NCBI GenBank assembly: GCA_029260295.1
Contig: JAJDDN010000007.1
Coordinates: forward strand, 62,001 to 126,000
Length of the DNA: 64,000 bases
Reading direction: 5' to 3'
From: Phycisphaerales bacterium
Lineage (GTDB): Bacteria > Planctomycetota > Phycisphaerae > Phycisphaerales > UBA1924
This document shows, piece after piece, positions 9,988-17,922 of this stretch. Both the position numbers and the translations under genes were made by a program. Below the pieces are notes generated by a model that made no database searches, was not told the origin of the DNA, and saw nothing but the letters and a program-made list of their open reading frames with translations. The stretch's first letter is position 1. Each line of letters opens with the position of its first letter.

Positions 9988-10521
9988 ATGACCACAGACA
10001 CCACTTCACAGATGCTCAGCCTCGCTTCATCAGAGCTCGTTCTCGGGCAGATGAATCCATATGTCATCAACCTGCTTGTCGGCGGCTTTGTAGTGGTCTC
10101 GGTCTTCATGATCCTGATCGTGCTCATTCAGCGCCCTCAGGGTGGTGGGCTCGGCGGCGCATTCGGTGCTGGTGGCGGCGGAGGGGGCGGGGGTGGCGGC
10201 GGAGCCGGCCAGACCGCGTTTGGTACCAAAACGGGTGATGTACTGACCGGCGGGACGATCGCGATCTTTGTGATGTTTGTCGTCTTTGCTGTGATTCTGA
10301 ACTTTGCGACGCGCCCACCTGAGGCGCGTCCGCCTCAACCGATCATCACCTCACCGGCGGCAGCTGATCAAGCCCCGATTGAAGAGGGCGAAAACGCTCT
10401 TGACGCACTGGGTGATCTGGTTGATGAGAATCTCGAAGATACCGATGCAGACACTGCTGAGGAAGCATCCGAGGATGCCGACCTACCAGCAGACGAGACT
10501 GTTCCTCCGACCACCCCATAA
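9988..10521 (+). CDS. secG: Preprotein translocase subunit SecG with poly-Gly tract and acidic tail
   Basis: 177 residues from the ATG at 9988; the open frame extends to 9949. The SecG core is clear: a first membrane helix (INLLVGGFVVVSVFMILIVL), the conserved polar loop IQRPQGGGLGGAFG, then GQTAFGTKTGDVL leading to a second membrane helix. It is the small membrane subunit that helps SecYEA move proteins across the inner membrane. Two oddities are visible. A run of about eleven glycines replaces the usual short GG loop, and the protein continues for about 70 residues as a Pro/Asp/Glu-rich tail, making it roughly twice the normal SecG length. The downstream gene yicC follows after 48 bases. 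Confidence 0.92.
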   Translation: MTTDTTSQMLSLASSELVLGQMNPYVINLLVGGFVVVSVFMILIVLIQRPQGGGLGGAFGAGGGGGGGGGGGAGQTAFGTKTGDVLTGGTIAIFVMFVVFAVILNFATRPPEARPPQPIITSPAAADQAPIEEGENALDALGDLVDENLEDTDADTAEEASEDADLPADETVPPTTP

Positions 10522-10569
10522 TCGAACTCGTTCGATAAACTCTGCAATACACGCACGAGGAGTCCACAC

Positions 10570-11454
10570 TTGATCCGAAGCATGACAGGATTTGGCGACG
10601 CGGCGGGCCAGTTTGATGGTTCGCTGTTTAGTGTCGAAGTACGCAGTGTAAACAATAAGTTCCTCAAAACCACCGTGCGGGTGCCCGAGCGGCTCCAATC
10701 ACTTGAGCCTGAGCTTGAGCAGATGATCCGCTCGAAGATATCGCGTGGATCTGTTGTGATCACCGTCGGGTGTTCTGAGCAGAACGAGAAGGCCGCGTTC
10801 AAAGTGAACAAGGGCGCACTGCGGTCCTATGCAGAACAGATCGCAGACGCGACCGGGACCAAGGTTGACCAGGTGAATGTTGAGCAACTGATAAATCTGC
10901 CCGGCGTGCTCCAGCCACCGGGGGACGAAGAGAACCGATTGCAATCGGCACGCAAGGCGCTTGCGCCGCTTGTTGAGCTTGCTCTAGAGCATCTCGTCTC
11001 GATGCGGACGCGAGAAGGCTCGGCACTTGCAAGCGACCTAGCGACCAATCTAGAGTTTATCTCTGAGCGGTTGACCACGATTGAAGAGATCGCGCCACGG
11101 GTTGCTGTGGATTACGAGAAGCGGCTCAAGGCCCGGATGGATTCGCTGATGAGCGAGTTTGATGTAAAGGCTGATCAGGCAGAAATCATCCGCGAGATCG
11201 CTGTATACGCTGAAAAAACGGATATTGCAGAAGAAATCGTCCGGCTCGGGGAACACCTCAAGCACTTCAACGAACTCTTAGAGAACAAGGACGATCGTCC
11301 GATCGGCCGGACTATGGATTTCCTGTCTCAGGAACTCTTGCGTGAGGCCAATACGATTTCGTCGAAGAGTCCTGACGCAACGATGAGCCGCTTGATCGTG
11401 GAGATCAAGGGCGCGATTGATCGGATCAAAGAACAGGTCCAGAACGCAGAGTAG
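10570..11454 (+). CDS. yicC: YicC family endoribonuclease
   Basis: 294 residues, the family length. The N-terminus reads IRSMTGFGDAAG, the hallmark of YicC proteins, and the C-terminal DUF1732 region ends with DRPIGRTMDFLSQELLREANT and KSPDATMSRLIVEIKG. YicC-family proteins are RNA endonucleases linked to stationary-phase survival and small-RNA turnover in Enterobacteria. Here that function is known only by family. The start is a TTG with GAGGAG positioned about eight bases upstream. The next gene begins five bases after the stop, so the two are likely cotranscribed. Confidence 0.93.
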   Translation: MIRSMTGFGDAAGQFDGSLFSVEVRSVNNKFLKTTVRVPERLQSLEPELEQMIRSKISRGSVVITVGCSEQNEKAAFKVNKGALRSYAEQIADATGTKVDQVNVEQLINLPGVLQPPGDEENRLQSARKALAPLVELALEHLVSMRTREGSALASDLATNLEFISERLTTIEEIAPRVAVDYEKRLKARMDSLMSEFDVKADQAEIIREIAVYAEKTDIAEEIVRLGEHLKHFNELLENKDDRPIGRTMDFLSQELLREANTISSKSPDATMSRLIVEIKGAIDRIKEQVQNAE

Positions 11455-11459
11455 CGCGT

Positions 11460-12473
11460 TTGCAAACACCAGCAACCCCATCTCCAACGACACCACCCGT
11501 ATCACGGGCGAGCTTTGCGCGCAGCGAAATTGTGGCGGCTCTTGAGCATTACTCGATCGGGCAAATCCAGAGCGTGCGAGAAATGATCGCGGGATCAACA
11601 GAATCCCCCAAGGCGGTCATCGAGTGTGAACGCGGGAAGCTGCTGCTCAAACGACGCGCACGCGGGCTTGAGTATGCGACGCTTGTTGGGTTTGCTCATG
11701 AGGTGATCCTGGGGTGCTTGGCTCAGGGCGTGTGCGTGCCGCCGCTGATTGGGACCAAGACGGACAACAACTCGATGTGCCAGATCGGGGACAAGACCTA
11801 CGAGTTGTTTGTGTTTATCGAGGGGACGATGTTCGATCAGTCGGTCGGGCACGCGAGGCAGTCGGGGATGCTGCTGGGCGAGTTGCACCGAGCGATGGAT
11901 TCGATCACAACGAGCTTTGAGGCGACTGTTGAATCCAGTGTGGTCAACCCTGAGCGTGCTGCGGGGTTTGGGCTCCCTGAAGAATCCCAGACGAGCGTTA
12001 AACGAATACTCGAATACGGGCTCGATGCCCATCGCGCCAATGCTCGGCCTGCCGCGATTATTCACGGCGACTGGCATCCCGGGAACATGATCTTTGATGG
12101 TCCAGAAATTGTGGCGATCTGCGACTTTGACAACTGCCGGCTCGGGTCGCGGGATCGCGAACTTGCCCAGGCGTTGGTGTACCTCTCCATGAAACGCCCA
12201 ACCATCGCAGTTGGGGGGAGCGATCAGGTCCCGGCTGACCCAAGCATGGAGCATTTGCTTGCTGTATGGGACGGGTATCTTGAACGATCTGGATTTAGGC
12301 CAAACCCCCGGCTCATCGGGGCGTTGATGCCTGCGGTGCTGCTCGACGAAGCCTTGGCGGGGAGCCCAGCGACCCAGGGCGAGCCTTCGGCACTGGTCAG
12401 CGCGGCTTTGAAAAAAGCCCTGTGGCTCGATGAGAACAACCCTGAAATCATCCGGGCTCTTGAGAGCCGATGA
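11460..12473 (+). CDS. Phosphotransferase of the APH/protein-kinase-like fold
   Basis: 337 residues from a TTG five bases after yicC. The kinase catalytic loop is unmistakable: IIHGDWHPGNMIFDG at about 200-214 (Brenner-type HGDxHPGN), followed by CDFDNCRLGSRDRELA, the DFD metal motif. An N-terminal ATP-binding lobe contains GKLLLKRRARGLEY. Relatives include homoserine kinase ThrB2, CotS spore-coat kinases and choline or aminoglycoside kinases. Nothing in the sequence decides the substrate, and a resistance role is not implied. A shorter start further in cannot be excluded because the first 20 residues are a low-complexity Thr/Pro stretch. Confidence 0.85.
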   Translation: MQTPATPSPTTPPVSRASFARSEIVAALEHYSIGQIQSVREMIAGSTESPKAVIECERGKLLLKRRARGLEYATLVGFAHEVILGCLAQGVCVPPLIGTKTDNNSMCQIGDKTYELFVFIEGTMFDQSVGHARQSGMLLGELHRAMDSITTSFEATVESSVVNPERAAGFGLPEESQTSVKRILEYGLDAHRANARPAAIIHGDWHPGNMIFDGPEIVAICDFDNCRLGSRDRELAQALVYLSMKRPTIAVGGSDQVPADPSMEHLLAVWDGYLERSGFRPNPRLIGALMPAVLLDEALAGSPATQGEPSALVSAALKKALWLDENNPEIIRALESR

Positions 12474-12514
12474 ACTGATTTGGGGTTGCGTGCGTATTGG
12501 TGTATGATATGTGT

Positions 12515-13633
12515 ATGTTGAATCGGCTTTCAGTTCTTGTTCTTTCGGCGGGTATCGCTGCGGTTGCCATCACGCCATGTAATGCGATTGGCCAGATTGT
12601 ACAACCAACGACATCGAGTGAACAACGCTTGGTTGGGTTGATTGAACTGCTCGATGATGACTCTTGGGAAGTTCGTGAGCGGGCGACGCGGATGATCGGG
12701 GATCCCAACGAAGGATTTGAGCTGTCGATGCTGGCCGAGGTTATTGCCCAGGGGGCGACCACGGATCCTGATTCGGAGGGGTTGGGCGTTGAAGCGATGG
12801 AACGGCTGCGGATTGCATCTCGTGCGTTGTTTGGGCAGACGACCAAGGCGGGGCTCGGAGTCGGGTTTGGTGTGGTGAGGGACGGGGGCGTTGAGATCAG
12901 CTCGGTTGTTCCGGAAGTTGATCGCTTCCCGGCTGCGGCGATGTTGATGCCTGGAGATTTGATTGTCGGGGCTGACGGGATGGCATTGACGACTTCTGAT
13001 GAGCTTCGGTCGGTTATTCTGAGTCACGAGCCCGGCCAAACACTCAATCTGCTTATTCAGCGCGGGGAGCAGGTGCTTGATCTGGATCTGCCTTTGGGCT
13101 CTTACAGGATGCTGGCCGGCGCGGCACCGATCGGGCCCGCGATTGCTGATCGTGCGATCGAAATCCGCTGGGCGCGGAGAGGGATCATCATCCCTGCGCG
13201 TGGCGGTTATGGTGGCGGGATTCATGTGGATGATTGGCTGGGGGCAGGGTATCCGGAGAAGCCGGGCTCATTCCGGGCATCGAACGCGAGGCGAGCACCG
13301 ACGATCGTGGGTGGTGGAGCATCGCGGAATATCTATGTCGGGGTGGGGACGGTGGTCCGCGGCCGGATTGAGCCTTGGTCGAACCGGACCAACGCCCAGA
13401 CCGCGATGGACCAGGCACGCCGGATTGAGTTGTCAAAGGATATGAGCATCGCTCGGATGCAGATCCAGCTGTTCACCCATGCGATCAAGACGCTCGAGGC
13501 CCAGGCTGATGCAGACAATGGCAACGCCGAGATCAAGATCAAGCTCAGCAAAGCCGCACGCGAACTCCGCAAAGCGCGGAGCCAGCTCGACACGCTCACC
13601 GATGAGTTTGAGTCGATTATCCCGACACCCTGA
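12515..13633 (+). CDS. Secreted PDZ-domain protein with C-terminal coiled coil
   Basis: 372 residues from the ATG at 12515. In-frame ATG 12509, GTG 12500 and TTG 12497 also precede it without a ribosome site. A signal peptide (LSVLVLSAGIAAVAITPCNA) is followed by a short HEAT-like stretch (LLDDDSWEVRERATRMI). Next comes a PDZ domain at about 105-190, recognisable by GVEISSVVPE, the PAAAMLMPGDLIVGADG turn and a final beta strand. Then there is a glycine-rich linker and a C-terminal helical coiled coil. There are no protease catalytic residues, so it is probably an adaptor or substrate-binding periplasmic protein. The family is not one I can name. It ends 11 bases from the convergent GH35 gene. 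Confidence 0.75.
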   Translation: MLNRLSVLVLSAGIAAVAITPCNAIGQIVQPTTSSEQRLVGLIELLDDDSWEVRERATRMIGDPNEGFELSMLAEVIAQGATTDPDSEGLGVEAMERLRIASRALFGQTTKAGLGVGFGVVRDGGVEISSVVPEVDRFPAAAMLMPGDLIVGADGMALTTSDELRSVILSHEPGQTLNLLIQRGEQVLDLDLPLGSYRMLAGAAPIGPAIADRAIEIRWARRGIIIPARGGYGGGIHVDDWLGAGYPEKPGSFRASNARRAPTIVGGGASRNIYVGVGTVVRGRIEPWSNRTNAQTAMDQARRIELSKDMSIARMQIQLFTHAIKTLEAQADADNGNAEIKIKLSKAARELRKARSQLDTLTDEFESIIPTP

Positions 13634-13644
13634 TTACATGCAAC

Positions 13645-16407
13645 TCACATGCGATCGATATTAAGTTTCACCTTGGCGGGCGAGGCGCCGTGCTCGTCGA
13701 AGATGAGCAGTTCGTTGTTTGCGTCTTCGTTGATCCAGCACGCTGGGATTGCCAGTTCGAGCACGGGTTCGATGGCTTTGCCGTCGACGGTCGAGGCGAA
13801 GAAGCGTCCCAGTGCGTGGCCGTTGATGTAGGCCTGGCCTTTGGAGAGCCCGGTGGTGTCGAGCGAGATTGCCAGATCCATCGCGGGTGCTTTGAATGAG
13901 GTTTTCCACCAGCTCGGGTTGCCTGTTGAGCTGAGCTTGGCTTTGGAAACCGTATCGAAATCGATCTCGCTTGGGGCTTCCCATTTGGCGAATGACCATT
14001 CACATTTTTCGGAGATGACATTGGCACCCTCGACAAATGCGACCTGCTTGGTCAGCGTCTCGAGGACTTCCTGGGCGAGCTCATCGGCTTGCTCGTGGCT
14101 CGGGGAATCCAGATGGATCGCGAACTCGAGGACATTGTTACCACGCTTAATGGCCTCGTTGTCGAGCTCGATCTTGGTCCGGCGCATCGCGCCGACGAGG
14201 CGGATGGGCTCATCGTTGAGGATGATGATCAGGCGGGCGTTGATCGGGGGGATCTCGAAGTAGATCGAGGATTTTTTGAGGTGCTTGAAGGACCACTGGA
14301 TCCGGTTGTGGTGTGTTGTCTCGCCCTGGCGCACGCCGAAGACTGGGGTGGTGTACCCGAGGACATCGATCGGTTCGCCGGTGACGATCTTGGATTTACC
14401 AATCTTGAATGGGATCTCTTCGACGAGGTGCCCAAAGAGTCCTTTGTGCTCGTCCATGACTGAGCCGCCGGAGATCCGGCCGGTATTGTCGGCTAGGGCG
14501 ACGAGGTTTTTGGAATCAGGCTTGATGTTCAGGGTGATCGTATTGGTCGCGGCGGGACCTGAGCCGATCATGCCGATCGGATCACCATCGAGGAAGAACT
14601 GGAGACGATCGCTGGACTGTGGCGCTGCAAACTTCACTTTACCATTGGCGGCTGATTTGAGATCGATTTTGTACCAGCCGTAGCCGTAGGGTGTGCCGAG
14701 TTCTGAGAGGTCTGCAGGACCAGGAATAACGGCGTAGCGGGGGCTTGTCCCGTCTGCGTGTTCTTCGGTTTGGGCGCATTCCCAGTTGCCCGTCGTGATC
14801 TTGGGGAGTTTTTCTGGAGGGTTGCGGTCGATGGGCTTGGTGTTGGAAGTCTTTGATTTCCCATCCGGGGTGATGTGGGTATGGGTTTTGCCGTTTGGTG
14901 ACGGCATTGGGATGCCATCGACGGTGAGGCCATGGACCCCGGCGTAAACCTCTGAGCCGAGCATGTAGGTTTCATCGACGACATCTTCTGATACGACGAC
15001 GACGCAGATGCCCTCGTGCATGATTGTGATGGGCTTGCGTCCCTTGGGAACCTCAACGACGAGCGGCGAGGAGTTAATCGAGACTTCGCCGATCGCGCCG
15101 CCCGGACCGAAGAGCACAAGCGTGTCCTCGGTTGATGAGAGCGCACAGAGTGAGGTGTAATCAAGGGTGTGCTTGGGTGAAAGATTGACTTCTGTCAGGC
15201 ACCAGTGGACGCGCTGTGATCCGAGGCGGACGGGGAGTGATGACCCGTCGCTCAGGAGGAGGTTGATGGTGCCCGGGCGTGCCTTGGGCGGCGAGAAGAT
15301 GAAGATGATGTTGCCTTGGGAGCCGTTCATCTGGTTGACGATGTGACCCTGGATCGCGTCTTCATCGACGACGGGGTCGATGACGACCGGTGGCGTGTTG
15401 TGTTCTGTGTGGGCGAGGACTCTCGAGAAAGATGAGCCGAAGGTGAGCAAGCGACGGACGGGGCCCATGGCTTTTGTCATGCGGCCGTGCTCGTCAACGA
15501 GGGAACCGGCGTCGTAGGTCGGGGCGTAGGCGCATGGCTCGCTTGCACTGGCTTGGCCGGCCCAGAACCCAAAGGAAGTGCCGGACATGAAGTTGGCGAG
15601 GTTGAACTGGCCGCCGGCGGACATGATCTCGCCGAGCTGACGCTGGAGGGTGAATCCATCGACGGATTCTTCGAGGTGCTGGCCAAAGATGGGACGGCGG
15701 AGGGGGCCGTAGTCGATGACGACGGTTGGTTGGTCTGGGCGGACTGATTTGAGCTGACGCATGATGGCGAACATGTCGCCCTCGCCGGTCCAGCCGTCGA
15801 TCTCGCCCTCGACACCCTGCCAGAGGTTGTTGGCGTTGACCTTGGGGACGGTGAATCCCGCTTCGCGGAGGTAGCGGGCGAGTTCGCCGAGGTATTTGGT
15901 CGCGGCGAGCTGGTCGTCGCAATCCCACTGGGATTCGTTCTGGACCATGATGAGCGGGCCGCCGAGGGTGACGGAGGCCTGCATTGTTTTGATTTGCTTA
16001 GCGAGGGCGTTGAAGTACTTGCCTACGGCTTCGAGGAATGGCTGGTTTGGAGCACGGAGCTTAACATCCGCGATATTGAGCAGCCATGCGGGGAGCCCGC
16101 CAAGATCCCAGCCGGCACCGATGAACGGGCCTGGACGGATGATGGCGTACATGTTGTGCTTGGCGAGCAATGAGAGGAAGTGCTTGATGTCGTTGTTGTC
16201 TTTGAAGTCGTAGGATCCCGGACGGGGCTCGATAAGGTTCCAAAAGATGGGGGTCTCGATGGTGTTGAGCCCGGCGGCCTTGGCGGTGCGGATTCGGTCT
16301 TCCCAGAGATCGCGGGGGATGCGCTGGAAGTGCATCGATCCTGAGACGATCCAGATTCGTTTGCCGTCGATTGAGAGGGTGCGGGAATCGAAGTTTGCAG
16401 TTGGCAT
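13645..16407 (-). CDS. Divergent glycoside hydrolase family 35 (beta-galactosidase-like) protein
   Basis: 920 residues from the ATG at 16407, where GGAG sits six bases upstream; an in-frame ATG at 16419 is the alternative. The N-terminal 330 residues match GH35: SGSMHFQRIPRDLWEDRI, LNTIETPIFWNLIEPRPG, YAIIRPGPFIGAGWDLGG and NFMSGTSFGFWAG. The clan GH-A Asn-Glu acid/base pair is kept in MVQNESQWD (about 157). At the nucleophile site, where family members have T/S-E-F-W/Y-x-G-W, this protein reads VVIDYGPLRRP (Asp, about 231). The C-terminal beta domains resemble the jelly-roll modules of GH35. No signal peptide is visible. Activity on beta-galactosides is therefore uncertain; a changed specificity or a non-hydrolytic role is possible. 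Confidence 0.85.
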   Translation of the reverse strand: MPTANFDSRTLSIDGKRIWIVSGSMHFQRIPRDLWEDRIRTAKAAGLNTIETPIFWNLIEPRPGSYDFKDNNDIKHFLSLLAKHNMYAIIRPGPFIGAGWDLGGLPAWLLNIADVKLRAPNQPFLEAVGKYFNALAKQIKTMQASVTLGGPLIMVQNESQWDCDDQLAATKYLGELARYLREAGFTVPKVNANNLWQGVEGEIDGWTGEGDMFAIMRQLKSVRPDQPTVVIDYGPLRRPIFGQHLEESVDGFTLQRQLGEIMSAGGQFNLANFMSGTSFGFWAGQASASEPCAYAPTYDAGSLVDEHGRMTKAMGPVRRLLTFGSSFSRVLAHTEHNTPPVVIDPVVDEDAIQGHIVNQMNGSQGNIIFIFSPPKARPGTINLLLSDGSSLPVRLGSQRVHWCLTEVNLSPKHTLDYTSLCALSSTEDTLVLFGPGGAIGEVSINSSPLVVEVPKGRKPITIMHEGICVVVVSEDVVDETYMLGSEVYAGVHGLTVDGIPMPSPNGKTHTHITPDGKSKTSNTKPIDRNPPEKLPKITTGNWECAQTEEHADGTSPRYAVIPGPADLSELGTPYGYGWYKIDLKSAANGKVKFAAPQSSDRLQFFLDGDPIGMIGSGPAATNTITLNIKPDSKNLVALADNTGRISGGSVMDEHKGLFGHLVEEIPFKIGKSKIVTGEPIDVLGYTTPVFGVRQGETTHHNRIQWSFKHLKKSSIYFEIPPINARLIIILNDEPIRLVGAMRRTKIELDNEAIKRGNNVLEFAIHLDSPSHEQADELAQEVLETLTKQVAFVEGANVISEKCEWSFAKWEAPSEIDFDTVSKAKLSSTGNPSWWKTSFKAPAMDLAISLDTTGLSKGQAYINGHALGRFFASTVDGKAIEPVLELAIPACWINEDANNELLIFDEHGASPAKVKLNIDRM

Positions 16408-16679
16408 AGGGGGCTCCATTTTTTGGAATTGAATGCGAACCTAGACCGTATGCGTGAATGCTCCAAAGGCAAATTTGAAGCACCCGATCATTGGCCAAAC
16501 TCTGTATTTGATGGATGGTATCGGCGGGGACAAAGTGGGTCTAAACCGTTGATATTGAAGGCCTAAAGGGCTTTTATGCCGTTGGCATCTGCGATTTGAA
16601 GATGTGCTGAATTGCGGTTCGATTGGGTCTGAAAAATCGAAAATTCTTCGCATGAGTCATGCGACCACGATTTATTTGT

Positions 16680-17297
16680 TCAGGTTGTGGTCGGGTTGAC
16701 CGTGACTTCGAACTCATTGTGCATGACCAGGGCGTGGTTGATTTTGAGAAGATCGGTGTTGCCCGTTTTGGAGAACCCCAATCTCTGAACCATCCGCTCT
16801 GAAGCGGTGTTGTCTAGGCAGATCATCGCGCGGACCTTGTGGAGCCCGAGTCCGACGGGCATGTCGGTCAGGGCGTGGTCGATGATTGTCTGGAGAGCCA
16901 ATGTCCCGACCCCTTTGCCTGCAACTGTTGAGTCGATCCAGCAGTTGACCTCCGCGGCCCACTCAAGGCCTCGGTCGATCTTGATGAGATTGAACATGCC
17001 TACAAAGGATGTGTCATCCAGGAAGACGGCACGGCGGAATGATGATTGACTCTTGTCGCCTTGGATTGTTTTTTGGAGTTGGCTGTGGAAGAAATCGCTG
17101 GGTGACTCACCATCGGCCTCAAGCGGGATCCAGCGACGGAGCTCTGATCTGGATCGGTTGAGGGCTTCGATAAAGACCGATTCATCGGCGTACCCGAGCG
17201 GACGCATGGTGATCTGATTCGTGGACAACTCGAGCCTTGGCTCGATACACACCGGCTTGCGGCGCATCAACTGGAATGTACGGATGAACTGACTCAT
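16680..17297 (-). CDS. GNAT family N-acetyltransferase (RimJ/RimL-like)
   Basis: 205 residues with the GNAT fold in the RimJ/RimL arrangement. An N-terminal LSTNQITMRPLGYADES strand is followed by a SELRRWIP helix. The acetyl-CoA site lies at VNCWIDSTVAGKGVGTLAL (V-x3-GKGVGT, the motif A pyrophosphate loop), and the terminal part reads VRAMICLDNTASERMVQRLG, typical of the N-alpha or ribosomal-protein acetyltransferase subgroup. The ATG has AGAGG six bases upstream. The substrate cannot be deduced. It is flanked by about 270 bases without genes on the 3' side and about 150 on the 5' side. Confidence 0.9.
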   Translation of the reverse strand: MSQFIRTFQLMRRKPVCIEPRLELSTNQITMRPLGYADESVFIEALNRSRSELRRWIPLEADGESPSDFFHSQLQKTIQGDKSQSSFRRAVFLDDTSFVGMFNLIKIDRGLEWAAEVNCWIDSTVAGKGVGTLALQTIIDHALTDMPVGLGLHKVRAMICLDNTASERMVQRLGFSKTGNTDLLKINHALVMHNEFEVTVNPTTT

Positions 17298-17451
17298 AGC
17301 GATCCTCTTAGGGGAGTATCGTTACAATCGGTACCATTTAATAGGAACTTGAGTATAGAAGGGTTTTTATGGGATCTTGGGGCGGATCTCGGACCTTGAT
17401 GGTCCGGAAACCCCGGTTTGAAGGGGGAAATTGGGGTGCCGATAAAAATGA

Positions 17452-17922
17452 TTAAAATCGAGACCGGAGCAGCTTGCACCAGAGACGGGCGCATTCGCGG
17501 CGGGGGGTGAAGCTTCCGCATTCTGGGCAGATGTCATTGTTCGATAGGCGGCTGCTCAGATCGTAGAAGCAGTAAACACACACCTGGCAACGAGCATTGA
17601 CCACTTTGGATTTGAGTTTCTTGCGTCCGATGAATGCCAAGATTGCTCCAGTAATGATCACAGGCGCTGCCAAAAACCCATAGAGCAAAACAAACAATGC
17701 GGCCATCAGTCCAAACCCGTCTTCACCGAGAGTTGGATTCACTATGAATATCATCATTACCAAATACACAATAACACTCCAACCTAAAACGGGAAATGAG
17801 CTGAGTATTCGACTGCCAATGTCTAACGCACGAGAATGACGCCTAGAGAGCATGCCCACTGACATATTCACCGATGGATTGCTGGCTTGAGCACGCTTGC
17901 ACCATGGCCTGCGCCTTCCCAT
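17452..17922 (-). CDS. Membrane protein with C-terminal zinc ribbon, coupled to glmS
   Basis: 156 residues, starting at an ATG that overlaps the glmS stop (TGATG); a GTG one codon earlier is the alternative. Two hydrophobic segments (VLGWSVIVYLVMMIFIV and GLMAALFVLLYGFLAAPVI) are followed by a basic stretch. Then comes a zinc ribbon reading CQVCVYCFYDLSSR, about ten residues, and CPECGSF. This CxxC...YDL...CPECG pattern is frequent in uncharacterised planctomycete membrane proteins. Function is unknown. The overlap with glmS implies cotranslation, but the link may be only positional. Base composition is lower in GC than glmS. Confidence 0.75.
   Translation of the reverse strand: MGRRRPWCKRAQASNPSVNMSVGMLSRRHSRALDIGSRILSSFPVLGWSVIVYLVMMIFIVNPTLGEDGFGLMAALFVLLYGFLAAPVIITGAILAFIGRKKLKSKVVNARCQVCVYCFYDLSSRLSNNDICPECGSFTPRRECARLWCKLLRSRF

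Noticed and set aside
11460..12473. Antibiotic-resistance aminoglycoside phosphotransferase
   Set aside because: The HGDxHPGN fold is shared with many metabolic kinases and the gene sits next to yicC in core context, so resistance is not supported.
16420..16679. Possible small gene 16441-16653 minus in the gap upstream of the GH35 gene
   Set aside because: No ribosome site, no recognisable domain and unusual composition. The gap is treated as non-coding with no clear feature.
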